A DNA stretch of 64,000 bases from a virus: the IMG/VR virus record IMGVR_UViG_3300027752_000013, positions 1-64,000 of that record. One strand, given 5' to 3'. Position numbers and translations under genes: made by a program. Below, in pieces: positions 48,401-57,071 of this stretch (position 1 is its first letter; each line of letters opens with the position of its first letter). The notes beneath the pieces are model-generated. The model made no database searches. It saw only the letters and a program-made list of their open reading frames with translations, and was not told the origin of the DNA.

Positions 48401-50876
48401 AAAGACTTTAACATTAACACAACAAGATGGTGGTACTTTAACTACATCATTTAGTATACCACAAGGAACTACAACGCCAAGTAGCACAGAGACTTTTACA
48501 AATAAAAGTGGTGCTATATCTCAATGGACTAATGATAGTGGTTACAAGACAACAGATAATAATACAACTTATTCTGCAGGTTCGGGTATAACATTAACAG
48601 GTACTGTATTCAGTAACGCATCTCCTAATGTTGTTCAAACAACAATAACAGGTAATGCAGGATCTGCAACTAAGCTATTAAATGCTAGAACAATTTCAGG
48701 AGTATCTTTTAATGGTACTGCTAATATTACGTTGAACAATAGCAACATAACTAACGGTGCCGGTTATACAACTAACACCGGTGATATAACTTCAGTAGGT
48801 GCAGGGACATTTTTAACAGGTGGAGGAACATCAGGGGCTGTAACGCTTAATGTTAGCGCAACATCTGGAGCTACAGCAAGCACATTAGTTTCTAGAGATA
48901 GTGCTGCTGATATTAGTGCAAGATTATTTAGAGCTAATTATGCTAATCAATCTACAATAAGCGGAGCAATAGCTTTTAGAGTTAGTAATGGATCAGATAA
49001 TTACCTACGTTACTGTAGTAGTCCTTCAGCTATTAGAGCTTTTATAGGAGCAGGAACTGGAACTAGTAATTTAGTAATAGGTACTACCTCTACTACAGCT
49101 AAGGCTGGTAATATAACAACTATATCTAGTACACAAGCAGCAAATATTGTTACTAACAATGGTAAAGTATCAAACATTGTGCAAACAACTGTTAGTGGCA
49201 ATGCAGGTAGTGCAACTAAGTTATTAAATGCTAGACTCATTGCAGGTGTTTCTTTTAATGGAACCGCTAACATTGCATTGAATAATGCTAACATTACTAA
49301 CGGTGCGGGCTATGTTACCAAAGATACTAACACAACTTATACTGCAGGAACAGGTTTAGCATTAACAGGAACAGTATTTAGCAATACAATTACCAACAAT
49401 AATCAGTTAACTAATGGAAACGGATACCTAACTTCTACAAACGATAGAGTATATATTACAGATAGTAGGGGTTCACAAAGACCACCATCTTACTACAATG
49501 ACAGATATGCTCAATGGGATTTCCAAAGCAGTGCTGATACAGGTGGAGGTGGAGATGGATGGCACGCAATTGAAACTATATCTAAGTGGTCATCTTGGAA
49601 TGCAAGTCATAGACAAGAGCAGTTATTATTTACAGGAGATAATTTAAAAAGACGTACAGCTACCAGTGATACAACATGGGGCACTATAAAAACTGTTTAT
49701 GATAGTGGGAACCTTACTCTAGGAACATTAGGATTCACAGGAGCAACTAACGCAAACTATATTACTGATAACAAGCAATTAACTAATGGTGCGGGTTATA
49801 TAACTTCATACGTTAACACAACATATACGGCAGGTACAGGATTATCATTAGTTGGTACTCAGTTTAGAAATACCTCTCCTAATATTGTTCAGACTACAAT
49901 TTCTGGTAATGCAGGTACAGCTACAACTTTTAGCACTAGTAGAACAAATTATAAAGGAGCTACAGATAACGCAGTCATTGGTCAAATGATGTGGAAAAAC
50001 TACGGTAATAACCACACCATATTTGATGCATCAAATAGCACAACACCAACAGGTGTGTCTAAAAACAACACAAATCCAGACGTTGTTTGGAGTGCTAGCT
50101 ATCCAACTTTGATGGGGTATAATGGATCTAACACATATGGTGTCAGAGTTGATAGTTCTAGATACGCAGATCAATTAAAAACAAGTAGAACAATAGCAGG
50201 TGTAAGTTTTAATGGAGCTTCTAATATATCTTTAGACAATAAAAATATTACCAATGGTGCAGGGTATACTACTAATACAGGTGATATTACTGGAGTAACT
50301 GCTGGAACAGGAATGTCTGGTGGAGGTACTTCAGGTACTGTTACATTAAACTGTACTATTGATACTCCGGCAGAAGTTGGCTTAGGTAATCTATCATCTA
50401 ATGGTAATGTTGTTGCTGGTAATTTCACAGTAGGTGGAAGTTTATACGTACCAAGTGCAATTTATCATACGGGTGATACAAATACATACATGCAGTTTCA
50501 TGCAGCTGATCAGTGGAGAGTAGTTACAGGTGGCGTTGAAAGATTAGAAGCAAATAATACACAAGTAAGTGTTACAGGTAATTTTGTAGCAAGTGGTAAT
50601 GTAACTGCATACTCAGATGAAAGGCTTAAAACAAACATAGAGACTATTCCTAATGCACTAGAGAAGGTTAATGCATTAAGAGGTGTTACCTTTGATAAAG
50701 ACGGTGAACGTGGCTTAGGTGTCATTGCACAGGAAGTAGAGAAAGTTTTACCAGAAGTTGTATTAGAAGGAGAAGAATATAAATCTGTTGCCTACGGTAA
50801 CATTGTGGGTGTACTAATTGAAGCGGTTAAAGAACTTACTAAGGAAGTAGAAGATCTTAAAAAACAATTAAAGTAA
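45465..50876 (+). CDS. Giant tail fibre with C-terminal S74 chaperone domain (1803 aa)
   Basis: Long adsorption fibre. The N-terminus matches the first fibre in style (AKIISNLQVEGNVQMDTMA). The shaft is a long series of Thr/Gly/Ser-rich beta repeats; between 47160 and about 47830 four units of about 69 residues each start with (A/S)E(V/M)RxLIGAGT and carry TTxTA..GNTTTIT, and a fifth related unit is near 49030. The last 90 residues form a peptidase S74 intramolecular chaperone (TAYSDERLKTNIETIPNAL, then GLGVIAQEVEKVLPEVV), which helps trimers fold and then cuts itself off at the Ser of SDERL. It ends with a coiled coil (LTKEVEDLKKQLK). Confidence 0.9.
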   Translation: MAKIISNLQVEGNVQMDTMANATVDTNHFVVSDGGILKYRTGAQLRSDIGAGTGSGSVTSITVTGSNGLSGTGTITSSGTITLSNSDRGSSQAIYKNVVADSGGTATANSNNDTLTITGGKNVSTVRSGDTITIIATDTDTNNYVSSVSFNTSNGILTLNRSGLSALTVDLDGKYVDLTSNQTVAGDKIFTGTTTLKNAYQAYHQVATGDYYYDSYDGSKNLRWLVQGAKSDIIRYQSYSNTEYWNGSSWVSWTQTTMFNNILDGQKSTSSGGSITNTTKKFRFEVQSNTGWPTTAILWVETSWTGAAWPGLNVEIEEWDTATSSWSTNPGANAAFTSANGVTNWGLMGHVVTSLHTGDSLTRITLDFGAMPTSGGYQTVPLLNVMITSNFSGLDNTVFPFTVDYNKNLTTTGNFYGAGGNSTEWNSAYDNTINKLAVTGTTTKTLTATQNDGGTLTTSWADVNTDTNNYVSAVAFNTTNGILTLSRSGLTALTVDLDGRYLTSASNYYLDGISKSGNTLTFSVSGTTNQTYTFGGNAFNSTTIYAEPGIYSGGGTPTLASGVTGAEVRSLIGAGTSSLVIGTTASTAMAGNTTTITSQQATDIANNNKKVTDSGVPAVTSNGSTPALNTGISAAEMRSLIGAGTGSSNLVLGTTSTTAKRGDTTTITSTQASNILTNNGKVSDTGTPAVLSNGTTPSLNSGISASEMRVLIGAGTSSLTIGTTSSTAKAGNTTTITGAQATAITNNSAKVSDTGTPAILSNGATPTLNSGISAAEVRSLIGAGTSSSAGVTSVSGTANRISVTAGATPTVNAITGTVTSSSANLATGAQIQTAINSAVTGVLKYKGTWDAAGNIPTLISAKGTVGEYYIVSKAGSTNLDGITDWAVGDWAVFSDQATDAWQKIDNTQVGNVTGSGSSGRVAYWNGSTNVTSDAGLTFNGSTNALTVSGAVTWSGGGSTESNAAYDNSITGFSDSGSSTKTLTLTQQDGGTLTTSFSIPQGTTTPSSTETFTNKSGAISQWTNDSGYKTTDNNTTYSAGSGITLTGTVFSNASPNVVQTTITGNAGSATKLLNARTISGVSFNGTANITLNNSNITNGAGYTTNTGDITSVGAGTFLTGGGTSGAVTLNVSATSGATASTLVSRDSAADISARLFRANYANQSTISGAIAFRVSNGSDNYLRYCSSPSAIRAFIGAGTGTSNLVIGTTSTTAKAGNITTISSTQAANIVTNNGKVSNIVQTTVSGNAGSATKLLNARLIAGVSFNGTANIALNNANITNGAGYVTKDTNTTYTAGTGLALTGTVFSNTITNNNQLTNGNGYLTSTNDRVYITDSRGSQRPPSYYNDRYAQWDFQSSADTGGGGDGWHAIETISKWSSWNASHRQEQLLFTGDNLKRRTATSDTTWGTIKTVYDSGNLTLGTLGFTGATNANYITDNKQLTNGAGYITSYVNTTYTAGTGLSLVGTQFRNTSPNIVQTTISGNAGTATTFSTSRTNYKGATDNAVIGQMMWKNYGNNHTIFDASNSTTPTGVSKNNTNPDVVWSASYPTLMGYNGSNTYGVRVDSSRYADQLKTSRTIAGVSFNGASNISLDNKNITNGAGYTTNTGDITGVTAGTGMSGGGTSGTVTLNCTIDTPAEVGLGNLSSNGNVVAGNFTVGGSLYVPSAIYHTGDTNTYMQFHAADQWRVVTGGVERLEANNTQVSVTGNFVASGNVTAYSDERLKTNIETIPNALEKVNALRGVTFDKDGERGLGVIAQEVEKVLPEVVLEGEEYKSVAYGNIVGVLIEAVKELTKEVEDLKKQLK
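47160..47830 (+). repeat. Tandem 69-residue repeats in the fibre gene
   Basis: Four units start at 47160, 47367, 47580 and 47787, spaced 207, 213 and 207 nt. Each encodes SLIGAGT..., a TTxTAxxGxTTTIT motif and a GxPAxxSNGxTPxLNxGISAxE link. Such repeats can change in number by recombination. Confidence 0.75.
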
Positions 50877-50877
50877 A

Positions 50878-51366
50878 ATGGCAGTTCCAGCATCAGGCAC
50901 ATTAACAATGCTAGGTTTAGCAAGAGAAAGAAAAGTAGGTAACTATAATAGTACAGTAACTCTTTTTTATCCTATTTTGATGACTGATTTAATTAATGGT
51001 GGTGGACTAAATAGTTTTCCAGCATTAAATGTTAATAGCCCATCTAAACCTAATACATCAACACCTCATTCAATGAGTGAGTGGTATAGTTATGATCAAG
51101 ACTATGCACCACCAGCAGAATGTGAAGTTATAGAGTTGCGCTTTACTCAAAAGTATAGATCTGGACAAGATGCGTGTTTTGCAGGGTCTGTAGAAGTATA
51201 TAGCAACAATCCAGGTCAAAACTGGATAGCAGGACAACTATTTTCTGATGGTGATTGTAAAGTAGGAGTATATGCAACAAGTGGTGCGTATTCAGATGGT
51301 CAAAGTTGGGGAGTATGGGATAGTGTTAAAGGGAACTTTTCCTCAGTAGGTTTTTGTCAATTTTAA
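50878..51366 (+). CDS. Tail-associated protein (162 aa)
   Basis: Starts AVPASGTLTMLGLARERKVG, with the MSEWYSYDQDYAPP segment in the middle, a pattern of small tail proteins next to fibres in Bacteroidota phages. The C-terminal part is beta-rich with four Cys (CEVIELRF, CFAGSVEVY, DGDCKVGVY, GFCQF). One base after the fibre stop, so co-expressed. Possibly a fibre cap, a fibre-assembly or a tail-tip adhesin. Confidence 0.65.
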   Translation: MAVPASGTLTMLGLARERKVGNYNSTVTLFYPILMTDLINGGGLNSFPALNVNSPSKPNTSTPHSMSEWYSYDQDYAPPAECEVIELRFTQKYRSGQDACFAGSVEVYSNNPGQNWIAGQLFSDGDCKVGVYATSGAYSDGQSWGVWDSVKGNFSSVGFCQF

Positions 51367-51375
51367 AAATACATT

Positions 51376-51840
51376 ATGAAAAAGAAAAAAGTAAAGAAAG
51401 CTAATACAATAACAATAGGAAAACCAATAGTAAGGAAACCTATTGCTAAAAAAGTTGTAGTTAAAAAAGCAATAGTTAAACCTAAACCGGTTGTCAAAGA
51501 ATATTTATCAGCTAGATATTCATTTGATATTATATCAATACAAACAGATGCTGTAAAAAGAATTCTTGAAATTGGTTATACATATACTGGAACCTTACTT
51601 ATTCCCAAATCACTTAAGAGTTCTAATGAACCAAATAGTATTTCAGTTAGTGGTACATATTTAATAAAAGCCTCTGACAATAATGATATACTAGATAAAG
51701 ACATTAAATCTTTAAATAAGAAAGAAGTAGTTGTATTTTTAAAAGATTCTCTAAGAGATGATTATATATCAGGCATGAGAGACATTATTGCTAAAGAGTT
51801 GTTTCCAGGTTTAAAAAAGAATGAGGTTCTACCTTGGTAG
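51376..51840 (+). CDS. Basic N-terminal-tail protein (154 aa)
   Basis: The first 40 residues are nearly all Lys, Val, Ile and Pro (MKKKKVKKANTITIG, KPIVRKPIAKKVVVKK), a disordered basic tail. The rest is a compact alpha/beta domain (YLSARYSFDIISIQTDAVKR). Such tails bind DNA or capsid surfaces. It is 9 nt after the previous gene. Unknown function. Confidence 0.6.
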   Translation: MKKKKVKKANTITIGKPIVRKPIAKKVVVKKAIVKPKPVVKEYLSARYSFDIISIQTDAVKRILEIGYTYTGTLLIPKSLKSSNEPNSISVSGTYLIKASDNNDILDKDIKSLNKKEVVVFLKDSLRDDYISGMRDIIAKELFPGLKKNEVLPW

Positions 51841-51855
51841 TTTAAAAATTATTAT

Positions 51856-51863
51856 TATCTTTG
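51856..51863 (+). promoter_or_regulatory. TATCTTTG promoter box
   Basis: Perfect TAnnTTTG match on the plus strand, 32 nt before the ATG at 51895, in a short AT-rich spacer. Confidence 0.55.
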
Positions 51864-51894
51864 AAAAGTATACAAACATTTAAAACCAATTATA

Positions 51895-52158
51895 ATGGCA
51901 AAGAAAAGTAAAAAGATTTCTTCAAAGGAATTGACTGAAGTAAAAGAGCTTCAAAATCAAATCAATACATTACTAATGAACATTGGTAATGCAGAACTAG
52001 TTAAGAATCAATTAGTATCTAAACATTCAGAATTGCAAGCTGAATGGAAAACTTTAAGTGAATCATTAGAGACAAAATATGGTTCAGTTAATATTAGCCT
52101 TGAAGATGGTGCTATATCTGATATTGAAAAAGAAGATGCTTCTCTAGAAAAAGCTTAG
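51895..52158 (+). CDS. Coiled-coil small protein (87 aa)
   Basis: Nearly all helix with heptad spacing (VKELQNQINTLLMNIGNAEL, VKNQLVSKHSELQAEWKTL) and a basic start (MAKKSKKISSKE). The end is acidic (DIEKEDASLEKA). Small coiled-coil proteins like this exist in many T4-like and crAss-like phages near the tail genes. It may be an assembly chaperone. Confidence 0.65.
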   Translation: MAKKSKKISSKELTEVKELQNQINTLLMNIGNAELVKNQLVSKHSELQAEWKTLSESLETKYGSVNISLEDGAISDIEKEDASLEKA

Positions 52159-52228
52159 ATTTTATTCCCATAAGTGTTTACAAAATTTTTTAAAACTAGC
52201 ATTAACTTGTTTGGTTTTAAAAAATTTT

Positions 52229-52235
52229 GTATATT
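52229..52235 (+). promoter_or_regulatory. GTATATT promoter-like box
   Basis: AAATTTTGTATATTATAAATGTATAG, with a TTTG 16 nt upstream, 53 nt before ATG 52288. Confidence 0.5.
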
Positions 52236-52287
52236 ATAAATGTATAGTTTACAATACGGCAGTACATTATAGTAAAATAAAACATTT

Positions 52288-54516
52288 ATGATTCCAACAA
52301 ACTCAAGCGGCACCACAAATGGATGTGACAGTATATCTTCTAATTGTGTAATATGGCAAGGACCGGACATCTCATGCATAGACTTATGTAATGGAGATTC
52401 TATTTCTGAAGTAGTATTCAAATTAGCTACTAAACTGTGTGATCTTATAGAAAGTGGGGTTGAGGCAAACCCTAATTTAACAGGGTTAGATTTATCATGT
52501 TTAGACTTACCAGGTACTGACCCTACTGAAATTGTACCTGTATTACAGGCTATGGTAGTGCAGATATGTGCTAATGCTGACACAACACCAGTTGTTACAC
52601 GCCTTACTACTGCTAGCATGCCAATAATGACATTGCAGCAATGTTTAGAATATAACGATGCAAATGGAAATCCTGTAACTGAATTACCTTTAGATGAGTA
52701 TGCTACTCTTATAGCACAACAGGTATGTAGAAATGTTCAGGAAATAATTGACATTAAAGCTCAGATTGCCAATATAACTTCAAGATTAACTTTAATAGAA
52801 AATTGTGTGTTTGTTGGTGGTGTATGCCAAATTGGTACATCAGACGAAGTACAAATTATTCCAACCTGTGTTAGTACAGTTGGGCAATTAACAGATGTAT
52901 CCGTTGTAGTACTGGCACTTGAAAGTGCTTTTTGTGCTTTGCGAGATGCTGTAGGTACACCAGCATTAATTAGTAATGCTGTAGCTCAAACAATAATAAC
53001 TGGCTCAACATCAATGTTGAGTGTAGAAGGTGCAACATATAATTCAATAGGAGGTTACAATACATCACCTTCAACATTAGCACAGTCTGTGCAAAATGCA
53101 TGGGTGGTTATTGATGATATGTATAATGCAATTCAAAGTATACAAACTAATTGCTGCCCAGGCGGATGTGACTCAGTCATATTTGGATATACAACAGCAG
53201 TAAGATTAGATACAGTAGGAGTGATAGAAGCAATTAATTTTGATTTTACTAGTTCTACAATACCTACTGGTTTTAATGATACATCAGGACGTTCACTAAT
53301 TACACTTACTGATGCAAATGGATCTTCATTAAGTGAAGTAGTAAATGTAGCATCATTACAAAATAATGCATCCGGTATACAAATATCTACAGGATCATTA
53401 AATGTATTTCAAGACATAAGCATTACAGTTGACTTTGTAGTATCAAATGGAACTGACACATGTGAAACAAGAATAGCAAGTTTATCAAATGGAATTATAC
53501 CATGCCCAACCGTGTTAGTAGGAACAGTAACCGGAACAGAAGCTGAATTAAGCTTTGCAAATAATTTAGGAATAACAGCTCAGTATACTTTAGATTTACT
53601 TCAAAGTTCTGTTGTAGTACAATCACATGTATTCAACAATCCAGGAGTAGGCTTATCACATAACTTTACAGGATTAACTCCTAATACAGCATATCAAGCT
53701 AGACTTACAGTAGTTATTGATGGGGCTACTAAGGTATGCCCAATACTAGTAGATGTTGTAACAGTTGCTGGTGCAGCACCATGTACAGAAGGTATGGATG
53801 TAGCATTTGTTATTGATTATACAGGTAGTATGAGTAATATTATAGATGGTGTAAAATCAGGTGTAGCTTCTCTTGTTAGTACAATAGATACAGCATCAGG
53901 ATCTAATGACTATAGATTAGCATTAATTACTGCTGATGAAAGAGTTAATAGTTCACCATTATATGCTTCTTGTGTAGACTATACAAGTTTACCAGCATCT
54001 CAAAGAGTTTCAAATTTAGGCTCTGGAGGAAATTATCAATTTATAACATCATGGGAGCAATTTGCAAATAACAATGGTGCAACGTTTACAACACAATTAG
54101 ATAAATTAAATGGAGGGGTAGATGGTACTTGTGTAAATCTTGGAGATGGTAATGGACTTCCTGAACCAACAGATTATGCATCTCAGTTAGTTGTAGGGGG
54201 TGCTGCATTAAGTGGAACTCTTAGAAGCAATGTAGCTAAGTATGTTATTATTATAACAGATGCTTTACCAGGTGGAACATCTGATGCATTTAATGCAACA
54301 ACATGGTCTGGTATTCAGTCAATGATTGCATTTGCAAATACTAATGGAATTAAATATAATGTATGTGGACCTGGAGTAAATTTATCAGGAGTAATACCTC
54401 CTGTAACAGATCCTATTTTCCCATGGAGAGAATTAGCAACACAAACAGGTGGGGTTTGGAATGCATCTGCTGATGCATCACAAATTAGTGCTGATATAAT
54501 AGCTGGTTGCTCATAA
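52288..54516 (+). CDS. Cys-rich virion protein with FnIII-like and VWA domains (742 aa)
   Basis: Likely a surface or adhesion protein. The N-terminal 250 residues are Cys-rich (CDSISSNCVIWQGPDISCIDLC). A fibronectin-III-like domain lies near residues 405-495 (SHNFTGLTPNTAYQARLTVVI). The C-terminal VWA domain starts near residue 505 with GMDVAFVIDYTGSMSNII, giving a MIDAS-like DxTxS site at about Asp510, and has YVIIITDALPGG near residue 650. VWA domains bind other proteins through a metal ion. It starts after its own promoter-like box and is followed 15 nt later by the 188-aa Cys-rich gene. Confidence 0.75.
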   Translation: MIPTNSSGTTNGCDSISSNCVIWQGPDISCIDLCNGDSISEVVFKLATKLCDLIESGVEANPNLTGLDLSCLDLPGTDPTEIVPVLQAMVVQICANADTTPVVTRLTTASMPIMTLQQCLEYNDANGNPVTELPLDEYATLIAQQVCRNVQEIIDIKAQIANITSRLTLIENCVFVGGVCQIGTSDEVQIIPTCVSTVGQLTDVSVVVLALESAFCALRDAVGTPALISNAVAQTIITGSTSMLSVEGATYNSIGGYNTSPSTLAQSVQNAWVVIDDMYNAIQSIQTNCCPGGCDSVIFGYTTAVRLDTVGVIEAINFDFTSSTIPTGFNDTSGRSLITLTDANGSSLSEVVNVASLQNNASGIQISTGSLNVFQDISITVDFVVSNGTDTCETRIASLSNGIIPCPTVLVGTVTGTEAELSFANNLGITAQYTLDLLQSSVVVQSHVFNNPGVGLSHNFTGLTPNTAYQARLTVVIDGATKVCPILVDVVTVAGAAPCTEGMDVAFVIDYTGSMSNIIDGVKSGVASLVSTIDTASGSNDYRLALITADERVNSSPLYASCVDYTSLPASQRVSNLGSGGNYQFITSWEQFANNNGATFTTQLDKLNGGVDGTCVNLGDGNGLPEPTDYASQLVVGGAALSGTLRSNVAKYVIIITDALPGGTSDAFNATTWSGIQSMIAFANTNGIKYNVCGPGVNLSGVIPPVTDPIFPWRELATQTGGVWNASADASQISADIIAGCS

Positions 54517-54531
54517 AATAAAAAATAAAAA

Positions 54532-55098
54532 ATGGCTTGTAATTGTACAAAATGTAGTAATAAATGTAGTTGTGCTGATACAGCATTAACTAATGCATGT
54601 ACTTATACTGATTGTAGTGTAGGTAGTGAAAGATGTAATGATGTTCAAAGTGCAGCATGTGTAAGCTATACGGGTACATCATTTCAAATAGGTGATACTA
54701 ATAGTAAAATAGTTATAACCTCCGGTGAACGGTTGGATTCTATTATACAAAAGTTTTCTATGATACTATCAAATGGGTTAGGGGCTTGTACGTCTAATGA
54801 TGTTCAGCATGATCCATATAATGTATATGCAGGTGTAATAACTAGTAGTACTATCTCAGTATTGTGGAATGGTATATGGAGTAATAGCACGGGTATTAAT
54901 ATATATACTGCACCTCAAATAGGTGGAGGAAGTAATATCTGGACGCTACAGAATAGTACACCAATTGTTACTAATGTAAATAATTTTACTATAACAAATT
55001 TAGTAGCAAGTACAGCATATAAAGTAAAAGTTGTTGATAACGGCAACAGTGCTGCATGCAAACCAATAGAGCTTTTAATTTCTACTCTAGCAGCATAA
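54532..55098 (+). CDS. Cys-rich protein with FnIII-like C-terminus (188 aa)
   Basis: The N-terminus is very Cys-rich (CNCTKCSNKCSCADT, CTYTDCSVGSERCN), about 10 Cys in 50 residues, and could bind metal or form disulphides outside the cell. The C-terminal half is beta-rich with FTITNLVASTAYKVKVVD, a fibronectin-III-like pattern. Similar in plan to the larger VWA protein before it. Probably a tail or capsid-surface protein. Confidence 0.65.
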   Translation: MACNCTKCSNKCSCADTALTNACTYTDCSVGSERCNDVQSAACVSYTGTSFQIGDTNSKIVITSGERLDSIIQKFSMILSNGLGACTSNDVQHDPYNVYAGVITSSTISVLWNGIWSNSTGINIYTAPQIGGGSNIWTLQNSTPIVTNVNNFTITNLVASTAYKVKVVDNGNSAACKPIELLISTLAA

Positions 55099-55145
55099 AA
55101 AAACAACACGTGGTGGTTTGTTGGTTTTCTACTACAAACGTTGGA

Positions 55146-55179
55146 AGAGGCTGGATATATTCCAGTCTCTTTTTTTTTT
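55146..55179 (+). terminator. Terminator after the Cys-rich gene
   Basis: AGAGGCTGG pairs with CCAGTCTCT (9 bp with one G-T) around ATATATT, followed by T9. Confidence 0.85.
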
Positions 55180-55181
55180 CT

Positions 55182-55189
55182 TATCTTTA
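55182..55189 (+). promoter_or_regulatory. TATCTTTA promoter-like box
   Basis: One base off TAnnTTTG, directly after the terminator at 55179 and 28 nt before the ATG of the phosphoesterase gene. Confidence 0.45.
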
Positions 55190-55216
55190 CAATAAAAAAA
55201 TCAAATTATTTAACTT

Positions 55217-56440
55217 ATGGATAATATAAAGCAAAAAGTTCTTGACAGTTTAAAATGGAAAAAGCACCCATCTTATTGTGCTGAAAAACTGAACATTACA
55301 GAAAAGCAGTATAAGAAAGTAAAAAAAGAATTATTAGCAGAAAGAAAAAACAAAATAAAGAAATCAATATTTTTCAGTAAAGCTGCAGACAATGCACAAA
55401 TTGCAGAAGCAATTGATTTAGAAAATGGAACTGGGAAGTTATCTGGAACTTTTGATCATGAGCCTAAAAGTGCAGAAGAAATAATAATCTTACTAAAGAT
55501 AGATACTGATAAATGGAAATTATCTCAGTATTGGAATAAACAAATGGGTGATCACTGGAGAGTTTCAGCATTAGTATCACAAATAAAAAATCCAGAAGAA
55601 AAACTATTTGAAGACTTACTGAAAAACTGGACTCCCAAAAAATATAAAATATCAAATATACCTTATAAAAATAAATTTACTGATGATCCACATTGTGCAG
55701 TGATATCTCTACAAGATATTCATTTTGGAAAAGAAGGTAATGATACCATAGATAAAGATTTTGAAGATACAGTTAAGAACTTAGTAAGTAGAGCAAATGC
55801 TATACATCACATAGAAACCATGTACTTTGTTGTAGGAGGTGATTTAATCAACATGGATACCTTTCAGGGCACAACTACAAGCGGAACACCTTTAGACAAC
55901 TGTATGAGCGCTACAGAGGCTTATGTGCAAGCATTTGATGCAATGCATTGGGCAGTAACATATATTAAAGCTCACTGTGATAATTTAGTTGTAGTATATG
56001 TTCCTGGAAATCATGATAGACTTTCTTCTTTTCATTTAGCTCATGCTCTCTCAAGATCAATAGAGTGTGATAAAATAATATGGGATGTAAAATATGAAGA
56101 AAGAAAGGTTCATGTATGGCATAATAACTTTAATGCATTTGAACATGGTGATAAGCGTAGCAAGAATAATCCTTTAATATATGCATCAGAGTACCCAAAG
56201 GCTTGGGGTGACACAACAAATAGAACATTATTTAAAGGTCATATACATACAGATAGAAAGGTTGAATATATGACATCAAATGAAACAGCAGGTTTTATAG
56301 AAAAGACTCTACCTAGCCTAGGTAAAACAGATTACTATCATTACAGCAACAAATATGTAGGTAACAGACGTTCAGGTAAACTAGAAATACAACACCCTAC
56401 TATGGGCAATATATGTGAATTAACTTACCAAGCATTGTAA
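55217..56440 (+). CDS. Calcineurin-like metallophosphoesterase (407 aa)
   Basis: Two-metal phosphoesterase. The order of motifs is standard: SLQDIHFG (D-x-H, about residue 168), VVGGDLINMD (GGD, about 208), VYVPGNHDR (GNHD, about 261), and FKGHIHTD (GHxH, about 339). The N-terminal 150 residues are extra: a helical start (KVLDSLKWKKHPSYCAEKLNI, quoted in part) that resembles a DNA-binding helix-turn-helix. The family includes DNA-end nucleases like SbcD/Mre11 and nucleotide phosphatases. The isolated position between tail genes, with its own terminator and promoter-like box, suggests a moron-like or independently controlled gene. Confidence 0.85.
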   Translation: MDNIKQKVLDSLKWKKHPSYCAEKLNITEKQYKKVKKELLAERKNKIKKSIFFSKAADNAQIAEAIDLENGTGKLSGTFDHEPKSAEEIIILLKIDTDKWKLSQYWNKQMGDHWRVSALVSQIKNPEEKLFEDLLKNWTPKKYKISNIPYKNKFTDDPHCAVISLQDIHFGKEGNDTIDKDFEDTVKNLVSRANAIHHIETMYFVVGGDLINMDTFQGTTTSGTPLDNCMSATEAYVQAFDAMHWAVTYIKAHCDNLVVVYVPGNHDRLSSFHLAHALSRSIECDKIIWDVKYEERKVHVWHNNFNAFEHGDKRSKNNPLIYASEYPKAWGDTTNRTLFKGHIHTDRKVEYMTSNETAGFIEKTLPSLGKTDYYHYSNKYVGNRRSGKLEIQHPTMGNICELTYQAL

Positions 56441-56478
56441 AGACCTTACTTTTAATTTCATTAAGTGGTCTTTTTTTT
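56439..56478 (+). terminator. Terminator after the phosphoesterase gene
   Basis: AAAGACC(TT)ACTT pairs with AAGTGGTCTTT around an 11-nt loop, with T8 following. The next promoter-like GTAAATT box begins at 56479. Confidence 0.75.
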
Positions 56479-56499
56479 GTAAATTATAAATATAACTGT

Positions 56500-57066
56500 A
56501 TGATCAACAATTTTAAAAAACCTAATTTAAATGCTCCAAGATATAGAGAGAAAAGACTGGGGTTGTTAAATGAACAAACAATTAAAGAGTTTAAAGAAAA
56601 AAAGCCTTTGTACTCAGATATAGATAACGTTAAATTAAAAAAAATAATTAAATTATATAATGTCAAACTTTGGAATACTGTAGTAGAAAATAGAGATGGG
56701 GTAGAATTACCTGATTCATTAGGTTATTTGTTTATTGGAACATGTCCATCTTCTAAATCTATTAATACAAATTATGCATTATCAAAACAATATGGTAAAG
56801 TTTTACAAAATAAAAACTGGGAGACAGATGGAAATTTAGGTAAAATATTTTATACAAACTACTCTACAAAGTATAGATTTAAAAATAGAGAGTTGTGGAG
56901 GTTTGTAGCATGTAGAGAATTTAAAAGAACTGTTGCAAAGAGTTACCCTAACAACTGGACAAAGTATTTAGTTATGAAAAATAAATATAAGGTGGCTCAT
57001 TTATATGATGAAAACCCTGAAGAAACCAACAAAGCATTAAAGTATTATAATGAATTTGAAAAATAA
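56500..57066 (+). CDS. Hypothetical tail-region protein (188 aa)
   Basis: Basic, helical protein with Tyr/Trp/Asn-rich stretches (YRFKNRELWRFVACREFKR, quoted in part). It has no known motif. It stands just before the two ring-like proteins, in the same transcript (5 nt gap), so it is likely a tail-assembly or connector accessory. Confidence 0.65.
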   Translation: MINNFKKPNLNAPRYREKRLGLLNEQTIKEFKEKKPLYSDIDNVKLKKIIKLYNVKLWNTVVENRDGVELPDSLGYLFIGTCPSSKSINTNYALSKQYGKVLQNKNWETDGNLGKIFYTNYSTKYRFKNRELWRFVACREFKRTVAKSYPNNWTKYLVMKNKYKVAHLYDENPEETNKALKYYNEFEK

Positions 57067-57071
57067 AAAAC

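Noticed and set aside
46322-50725. Minus-strand frames across the giant fibre gene
   Set aside because: Same cause as above; no promoter, no recognisable domain, and the plus-strand fibre with its S74 domain explains the DNA.
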